Positions 58,442-64,000 of a stretch of DNA of 64,000 nt are shown here, piece after piece. Where the stretch lies: assembly GCA_020726505.1 (NCBI GenBank), contig JAHLEZ010000016.1, forward strand, positions 1,550,001 to 1,614,000. Reading direction: 5' to 3'. The translations under genes were made by a program, and so were the position numbers. Numbering within the stretch: position 1 is the stretch's first letter; each line of letters begins with the position of its first letter. The DNA comes from Leptodontidium sp. MPI-SDFR-AT-0119 (lineage: Eukaryota; Ascomycota; Leotiomycetes; Helotiales; Leptodontidiaceae). The notes beneath the pieces are model-generated. The model searched no databases. It was not told where the DNA came from and was given only the letters and a program-made list of their open reading frames with translations.

Positions 58442-59938
58442 GATAGCATTCAGCTTGTCAGTCTGCTTGGTAAGGTTGCAAGACGTGTACTGTTCCAGAA
58501 CCAACTTCCACAGAGTCCTGAAGGCGAAGTACCTTGTTGATTCGTCAGAACTGGGGTTAAGAACATCGTTGATGGTATGCTTGAAGTTGACGGCATCGCC
58601 CTCAAGCGTACCCTGAGGATCGGACTCGCACGCAAGACAGCCGGCACACTCCCAAAACATCCCACTCTCCCCGAAAAACAGAGTGCGAAGGGACGAAATG
58701 CGCTCCTGTACCACCCAAGCTCGCGTGTGCAGCGGGGCCGCTGTGGCTCCGTAGAGTTCGTATTCCCGATTGAAGAAATGAGCTGTGTTCGAAATCTGCA
58801 CATCGGCTGTGTCGGGAACGCCACATGGCCTATCGCACAATGGGTTGCGGTTACGGAAGAGACTTTCATGGTTGCCGCTGCATCCAAGACCGGCAATGGT
58901 CAACACCGCGTTGCGGTAGATATAGCCCATCTTGACAGCCTCTGAGTCCCAGTCCTCCCTGGAGTCCTGGATGATGCAAAGGCTGTCCACCCACAGGAAC
59001 TGGTAGCCCAACGACCTTGTAACCTTTACGGCATCGCGGATCGTGAGAGGAAGAGTGGATTCGTCGATTTCTTGACAGAAAGCGTCAATGTTGCTGATCA
59101 AGAGCCGGACGCAATTGGCCGACTGGGGTCCCCATGAATAGCTCAGCGCCAAATACTGTACGTCTTCTTGATCCTCCCCCAGTCGTATCAAGTTTAGCTC
59201 TTCGTTGCCGTCCTCGCCCCTTACGCGAAGCAGTCGACACGGTCGCACTTTAGTGGTATTTCGCATAGCCTGATCACATACTGAATGATGCTGGAGGCAT
59301 CTCTTCAGCCAGTACGACGCAAGGTGCATTGCTTCGAAGTCTCCCGTAGAGGCACACAGTGGTTGCCTTGGAACATCATCTTGAAGCGCCTCCGACTGTG
59401 AGCTTCTATTTCGCACGACATGAATGATTCCACTACCCAAATAGCTGACGTCGATCTTCATCAATGCATTCTCTGGGGAGTATGCACTGTTCCACTCCGT
59501 CCTCTCCCCAACACCAGACAGCTCCACCTTCAACTTCCCTTTCCTGGCAGCGTGGTTCTTCATGATATGGTCTCGCGCTTCGGAGTACTTCACCCGTCCC
59601 TCCAGCCAAGTGGCGCCGAGGAACAGAGAGCAAAGGTGGCATCCACCGTCAGCCGAACGCAGGAACTTGCGGATGCTAAAGTGGTACGGAATCTCTTCTC
59701 TATGGGCGCGGATTTGCGCATCCGGTTGCTGCAAGATGGCCTGGACTCTGCTTATGACCTTTGTACATGTAGGGCAGAGCTTGTTTTCCTCATAACTGCC
59801 ACCATCAGTAGCTGCTAGGCTTGAGATAGCTCTCTCTCCAAGAAAACTGTATCGCTTCAGCCATGAGGGGGAGCTGAGCTTCCAGCGATATAGTGGCTCG
59901 ACGATTTTGCCGTGCCATGATACCCGACGACTTGCCAT
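58442..59938 (-). pseudogene. HET-domain gene, N-terminal part (split by hAT)
   Basis: ATG at 59938; 499 codons to the insertion point. A cysteine-pair region (LCPTCTKV near 54-61, GGCHLCSLF near 98-106) precedes the HET domain. The domain has YLALSYSWG (262-270), FLWVDSLCIIQ (314-324), the DW-SE-VKMGYIYRNA block (329-344) and a later RAWVVQERISSLRTLFF segment. HET domains trigger cell death in heterokaryon incompatibility. With the C-terminal part at 54440-53613 the uninterrupted gene would encode about 774 residues in one exon. In this copy the frame enters the transposon and stops after four more codons (about 503 residues), keeping the whole HET domain but losing the C-terminal third. Codon use is normal with no RIP stops. 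Confidence 0.88.
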
Positions 59939-60287
59939 CCTATTCGATATGCGATATATATCAATCTATTCGGCCTATAAGAGTGACCAAATCAGTTGCA
60001 GTCGGTGACGTTCCCTTCAGTCCCTGTGCTATTCAAGATTCGTGGCGAGAGATGTGGTAGGGACAAAAAAGCAAGCATTCGGTCTGCCTTGGCAGCTGAG
60101 AGACGCCAGTCCCGCCGCCTTTGGCTTAGGGTCAGCGCAGCGACGATCTACCACAAGCACGTACGACACTGTTCCCTGAGACTTAATTAAAAAGCGTAAG
60201 TTTTTATTTAGAGCCCCGGGAGCGATCTTCTGTCGCAGGGGATCAATCAAAGTCACGTGATAACTGCCATTATCCATTGCGCTGTAC
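59939..60287. other. upstream region of the split HET gene
   Basis: About 350 bp between the HET start and the shared upstream block. No convincing coding frame; presumably promoter and 5' leader. Confidence 0.5.
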
Positions 60288-60386
60288 GGAAGAGGCAGAC
60301 AGCGACGTGCCACGAGTCAGACCCCCTATTCGGGTCCCCGCTTTGCTTGCCCCACACCTAATTAACCAATTAAGGGGCTCGACGCA
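60288..60386 (-). promoter_or_regulatory. upstream block shared with the PD-(D/E)XK gene, copy 2
   Basis: GGAAGAGGCAGACAGCGACG from 60288 and CCCCACACCTAATTAACCAA from about 60350 correspond to the blocks at 52153-52357, same strand and order. Here they are about 40 bp apart instead of about 125 bp, so one copy has lost or gained internal sequence. The HET start is about 350 bp downstream. Confidence 0.5.
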
Positions 60387-61025
60387 CCCAAGCCTGCTTC
60401 CAATGGGCTGGATGAAGATGTGTGGAGAAAAAGCGGAAGGGAAGATTCATGAGGCAGCAGTGCATATATTTCCTCCTCCCTCTTCCCTCCCTCCTTCTTT
60501 CGTATTATATTGTATTGCTGGGTTGAAGTAAGAAATGGCATAGAGTGTGCTGATTTTAAATAATTAGGATGCAGCAGGTGAGAAGACAGCGGGAACCGAC
60601 AAATCGGCGTTCCATAAAGATGGCGCGATAGGGAAGGAGTTTAGGGAAGATGGAAAGAAAGATCGGAAGCGTGGGTGAGAAAGTTGGGGGCGGTTTGCTA
60701 GTGATGGGGCTATTAGGTGAGTAAGGATCTGGATGGAATTCCTGGGAGAGAGAGGAGGAGGGGATGGTGCTAATGTGTGGTGTGTGTGTAGGAAGAAACT
60801 TCAATCCTGATGGGGCGATTGGGGGGACTGTTAATGAGGAATTGGGGAAAGATGAGGAATTGGGGAAAGAAGGAGTGAGGGAAACGGAACTTGTACTTAT
60901 GTGAAACGCGGTTTTTCTTTCACGCTTAAAGTGTGGTATGGATTTCTGCCACAGCCGGTTTATGACATACGATACGGTGAAGAAATAGCAGAGGCATGTC
61001 CATGAAAGAGTAGAGGATTCTTGAC
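60387..61025. other. intergenic region between the two HET genes
   Basis: GA/CT-rich low-complexity sequence, including short GGGGAAAGA repeats near 60840-60870. No supportable gene. Confidence 0.55.
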
Positions 61026-62906
61026 TTAGCGGAGTTCAAAAGCCTCAGCTGGCGAGTGCCGCCTAATCTGCTCTCTCATTGCATCTCCGTCCATTCGTCC
61101 ATGGATGTAGCAATTGCCAATGAATATACTATGCCCTCTTTTACGGCGTAGTAGATATAGCACATTCCCCCCAAATAGGATACAGATGAGGTCGCCAGGC
61201 TTTGCGGTTGGTGGACAAATGCCCATCCACCCCGATTCCGTGATGCAGAAACTTCTCCCAACCGTTGCATTGCTTGCTGCGACTCCATATCGATGCCCAT
61301 CACCTTTCGTACTGTTGAGTAGGAGCGCGTCATGATATTCTTTGCCGAGGTTGCTCAATTTGGTGACGTCCCAGGTGACTAGATAAGATGCGAAGTCTGC
61401 GTCATGTTTTGGGTCTTTTGATGCGACCTCGTGCTGGATATTTGCATCGACAAGCATGGTCAAACTGAAACTTCGGAGCAAGCTCTCTCCCGTTGGATAG
61501 TGCACAAGCTTGCTTGCGTACTCTCTCCACATTACGCTGACGAGGCTGAAATCAACATACTGTTGTGCAGTTATCACGGGAGAGACGTGTTTGATCCTGT
61601 CGAGTCTAAATCCCTGAAGACCAAGGATTTTGGAGCTACCGGTTGGTCCGCTTTTCATGAAAATTGAGTTGTCTGATGCTGAGTATGGAACAGGACGATG
61701 TACCCAATCCCCTGGATCTTTGAAGCTAGCCAATGTGACCGTCCGCTGCAGTGGTTTCCCTCTATGCCATTGCGGGACCCAGGTGGGGAACTCAGTATCG
61801 GGAGACTCACACCTCTCTCGGAATTCCGAAAATATCCCAATGTGTGACAACACACCGAGACTTTGGCTTGATTCAATGAAATACCTCGTCGCCCGTGCGA
61901 AGGCCTCAGATGCCGATATGAGGTAGTTTGGCTGCAGAGCTTCAGGAACACCAATGGAACGTTGACATTCTGCGGCAAACCCAAGAAGTGCAAAGAGTTT
62001 ATCCCTCGGATCTGTGGATTGGAAATGAGCAGTCAGCAAGAGAAGATCCTCCAGGGTGGTGTGATTTGCTTCGCCGCGAGCTTGAGCAAGTGTTATTGCG
62101 GGGAGTAGTCCACGTTTAGTAGGGAACGCCGACCATCTTTGGTATGATATCCATTCTGCTGAGACATGAATGATGACATATGGGATCTCCAAATCGCCGC
62201 AAAAAGCCTTTTGATCCCATCCTTTTGAAAACACCGCTTCTTGAATCACCCACATTCGGGTGAACCAAGGCCGACTGAAAAGGTTTTCTAAAGCATCCCA
62301 AGCAGAAGAGGTATATGCTGGGATACCATATTTGCGCTTATCCTCCTCCTCGAGCTGTTTAGGTGGGGGATAGTCGAATTTCGTCAACGCCGCCCGCCTT
62401 GCTTTGGGGTCGACGCCAGGCTTCCAGCCTCCAGTATGATCATATGACTGTCGAACGAGTTTTAACATCAGGGCGACTGCCAGAGAACAAGTTCCATCAT
62501 CTTCGCCTAACCAGATCAAAGTGCCGACAGAGGCAATGTAGATGTTCCCCATGATCGATACTTGGGCACCTCGTTCTTCAAAATCTTTCTGATTTATACA
62601 TAAAGCGTCGAGCCACACAACTCGCTCTTCAGTTTCCCGTCGAAATCTACGCAATGCAGCCTCCGCGGTTCGAGTGACCTTCATACTGTAGCCATCGAGA
62701 ATAATTGTCTTGGGGTTTGTGGGATCTCCCCAGCAATATGAGATAGCTTCATAACTCTTTGGTGTCTTGGATATTAAGTTGGTATAGGCGAGGGTGCAGT
62801 GGATGTCAGAAGTCTTCGAGCCTGGCTTGATGACGAGAAGACGAATCTCTTGGGAAGGGACATCCAGTTGCCTATATAGTGAAGAGACAGGCTTAATTGA
62901 AGTCAT
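61026..62906 (-). CDS. HET-domain protein, intact single exon, 626 aa
   Basis: ATG at 62906, stop at 61026. The HET domain is at the N-terminus: YEAISYCWG (52-60), a following FRRETEERVVWLDALCINQ region (WLDALCINQ at 98-106), MGNIY (119-123) and a TLIWLGEDD strand. Next come RPWFTRMWVIQEAVF and, later, LLLLTAHFQSTDPRDKLFALLG, the usual helical region after the domain. The C-terminus has GDLICILFGGN and IGNCYIHGRMDGDAM, a conserved tail in this class of HET proteins. No transmembrane segment or extra domain is visible. All parts are in one frame with normal CAA/CAG/TGG codons, so it has escaped RIP. By family it is a candidate heterokaryon-incompatibility or stress-death protein; the partner locus is not evident. 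Confidence 0.92.
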   Translation of the reverse strand: MTSIKPVSSLYRQLDVPSQEIRLLVIKPGSKTSDIHCTLAYTNLISKTPKSYEAISYCWGDPTNPKTIILDGYSMKVTRTAEAALRRFRRETEERVVWLDALCINQKDFEERGAQVSIMGNIYIASVGTLIWLGEDDGTCSLAVALMLKLVRQSYDHTGGWKPGVDPKARRAALTKFDYPPPKQLEEEDKRKYGIPAYTSSAWDALENLFSRPWFTRMWVIQEAVFSKGWDQKAFCGDLEIPYVIIHVSAEWISYQRWSAFPTKRGLLPAITLAQARGEANHTTLEDLLLLTAHFQSTDPRDKLFALLGFAAECQRSIGVPEALQPNYLISASEAFARATRYFIESSQSLGVLSHIGIFSEFRERCESPDTEFPTWVPQWHRGKPLQRTVTLASFKDPGDWVHRPVPYSASDNSIFMKSGPTGSSKILGLQGFRLDRIKHVSPVITAQQYVDFSLVSVMWREYASKLVHYPTGESLLRSFSLTMLVDANIQHEVASKDPKHDADFASYLVTWDVTKLSNLGKEYHDALLLNSTKGDGHRYGVAASNATVGRSFCITESGWMGICPPTAKPGDLICILFGGNVLYLLRRKRGHSIFIGNCYIHGRMDGDAMREQIRRHSPAEAFELR

Positions 62907-63024
62907 TATGGTGTTGGCATGCTCTTAAATAATACAATGTCAGTGTAATCGAAGGCTTCAACGGAGGTTGCTGCCTGCATTCTCAGCCAGGCCATTCATG
63001 TGACATCGCTTCAATCCTTGACAG
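62907..63024. other. promoter region of the intact HET gene
   Basis: Short intergenic stretch between the HET start and the copia LTR remnant; no distinct motif recognised. Confidence 0.4.
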
Positions 63025-63511
63025 TGTTAGCATACGGTGAGCTGTTTTGACCTCTTTGGCATACTAGGCACGTGATTAGTCAACGGACGAGATGAATCTA
63101 TTGAGTATGGTTGCCTATGGATGCCTACTGCTTGAGAAACTATATAGGGACTTGCTTTTACAGTCATAATGAAGCAACTCTTCTGCTATCAATCTATTAG
63201 AATGATTGGCAGTGAACCCGTGACCTGCTGCGCTAACAGGTTATGAGCCCGGGTTTGCCTTCAAATGCTGCGAAACACGTAGCAATACGTGATCCAAGGC
63301 AGAAATCATCCACTTCGGAGGCTTGTCACCTCCGAGCAAGATTTTAGTGGATAAAGATTCTAACTTACGGAATACACAATGGCTTCGTCCTCGACATACG
63401 ACCTTGGGAAGCTATCGATCCCTACTACTGGAATAAGGGTTGGCTATTTTGGCGTCGGTTATGACATAACCCAGAGATTAGAGCCTGTGCACGCGCGAGG
63501 GACGCGTTAGA
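63025..63511 (+). mobile_element. copia-type remnant: 5' LTR, primer-binding site and gag start
   Basis: A 214-bp LTR-like segment (63025-63238) starts TGTTAGC and ends GCTAACA, perfect inverted ends. It contains an ACTATATAGGGAC TATA-like box. It is followed at once by GGTTATGAGCCC (63239-63250), the complement of the initiator tRNA-Met anticodon arm used by copia elements. An ATG at 63379 then opens a 43-codon frame starting MASSSTYDLGKLSIPTTG, which resembles copia gag N-termini. The rest of the element is missing. It shows little RIP, and its LTR matches no other copy in the window. Confidence 0.6.
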
Positions 63512-63583
63512 AACAGCGTAGGTTATGTAGTAGAAAACCGTTTTACCATTTATCTTAGAATACTATCTATGAATTGACTCGAT

Positions 63584-63744
63584 ATGGAGCTTGCCTCGGA
63601 CCCCTTTTTTGCACATCTCCACTTTTATGTCGACCTAAAGGAGCAGCTGCTAATTTGCGGTAAATACGGGTACGCTCTCGTCGTTAAGTGGTCCCAGGCC
63701 ACGTCTCACCTTTGCGATAAGTACTATATTAATCAGGGAAATCG
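63584..63744 (+). pseudogene. zinc-finger-like (DUF3505-type) gene start, cut by a Gypsy LTR
   Basis: ATG at 63584 opens MELASDPFFAHLHFYVDLKE followed by LLICGKYGYALVVKWSQATS and HLCDKYYINQGNR, then runs into the Gypsy LTR at 63745. The pattern C-x2-(C)...HL-x2-K(H) resembles the N-terminal finger of fungal DUF3505 proteins, where GKYGYAL is usually RxCGYAL and KYY is KHH. A cysteine and a histidine have become tyrosine, changes compatible with RIP. The rest of the gene would lie beyond the LTR and outside the window. Confidence 0.45.
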
Positions 63745-64000
63745 TGTTACGACCTACGATGCGCCTCGCATTCTAACCGACACGGGCTCGTAGCATCGCT
63801 GGCTACGCGACGGCGCTAAGCCCAATATGGAAGACTAGGTGGCGAGCCTGCGACATGTTGACGTGAATGGCACTCGACTACGCTATGCCCTATTAGGAGG
63901 GTCCTTTATATATATATACTCGAGCCCTCCCTTACGGAGAGCTCTCCTTTTCTCCTTGTCTTTTCTTCTCGATTCTGAGCGTAGTTAGAGGCCCAAACAC
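63745..64000 (+). repeat. LTR of the Gypsy-1/2 family, runs off the window
   Basis: TGTTACGACCTACGATGCGC and following sequence match the start of the LTR at 3868 in the same orientation, without the 12-bp duplication. 256 bp are visible. It may be the 5' LTR of a full element or a solo LTR. Confidence 0.92.

Noticed and set aside
58577..59818. Several plus-strand and minus-strand frames inside the HET gene
   Set aside because: Shadows of the HET-domain coding frame.
60029..60313. 94-residue minus-strand frame upstream of the split HET gene
   Set aside because: No recognisable motif, and it overlaps the shared upstream block; probably a chance frame.
60556..60804. 82-residue Pro/Ser-rich minus-strand frame
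   Set aside because: A product of GA/CT low-complexity DNA between genes.
63195..63260. tRNA-Met-like sequence on the minus strand (GGGCTCATAACC with box-A and box-B-like motifs)
   Set aside because: No acceptor or T stem can be formed. The CTCATAACC motif is better explained as the complement of a copia primer-binding site directly after an LTR ending GCTAACA.

Overview
This window is nuclear DNA from a filamentous ascomycete (Pezizomycotina). The evidence is HET-domain genes (a family essentially restricted to that group), short introns with CTAAC/CTGAC branch sites, and massive repeat-induced point mutation (RIP). CpA has become TpA on both strands, so glutamine codons read TAA/TAG and tryptophan codons TAG inside otherwise continuous reading frames. 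I cannot name the genus.

The window has two compartments. Positions 1 to about 50,000 are an AT-rich transposon graveyard. From the left: the 3' end of a chromodomain Ty3/gypsy element (Gypsy-1, 1-4181); an AT-rich stretch with no identifiable gene; a complete Ty1/copia element on the minus strand (Copia-A, 9582-17267); a gene relic with one nonsense codon (17421-18344); more RIP desert; an unrecognised minus-strand coding relic (about 20440-21655); a complete TA-flanked DDE DNA transposon (22015-26256); and a nest in which Gypsy-2 (27558-49425, minus) carries two copia elements, Copia-C (29822-37411, minus) and Copia-B (37918-45586, plus). Every complete element has a perfect target-site duplication: ACTTA (Copia-A), TA (DNA transposon), CACGG (Gypsy-2), ATAAT (Copia-C) and CTAAG (Copia-B). 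Gypsy-2 itself sits in the first unit of an approximately 0.9-kb tandem duplication whose second unit (49771-50690) is less mutated.

Positions about 50,650-63,744 form a gene island of normal base composition with four genes, all on the minus strand: an intact three-exon PD-(D/E)XK-like gene (52109-50878); a SesB-like alpha/beta-hydrolase pseudogene (53225-52637); a HET-domain gene split by a 3,993-bp hAT transposon with a perfect 8-bp duplication (N-terminal part 59938-58442, C-terminal part 54440-53613); and an intact single-exon HET-domain gene (62906-61026). HET and SesB-type proteins are components of fungal nonself recognition, so this looks like an allorecognition-type island being eroded by transposons. 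At the right edge are a copia 5' LTR with its primer-binding site and gag start, a zinc-finger-like gene fragment, and another Gypsy LTR that cuts it and runs off the window.

The most unusual structure is a spliced gene carried antisense downstream of pol in both Copia-A and Copia-B. It has its own TATA box, a 57-nt first exon, one intron, and mostly synonymous differences between the two copies. I do not recognise its product.
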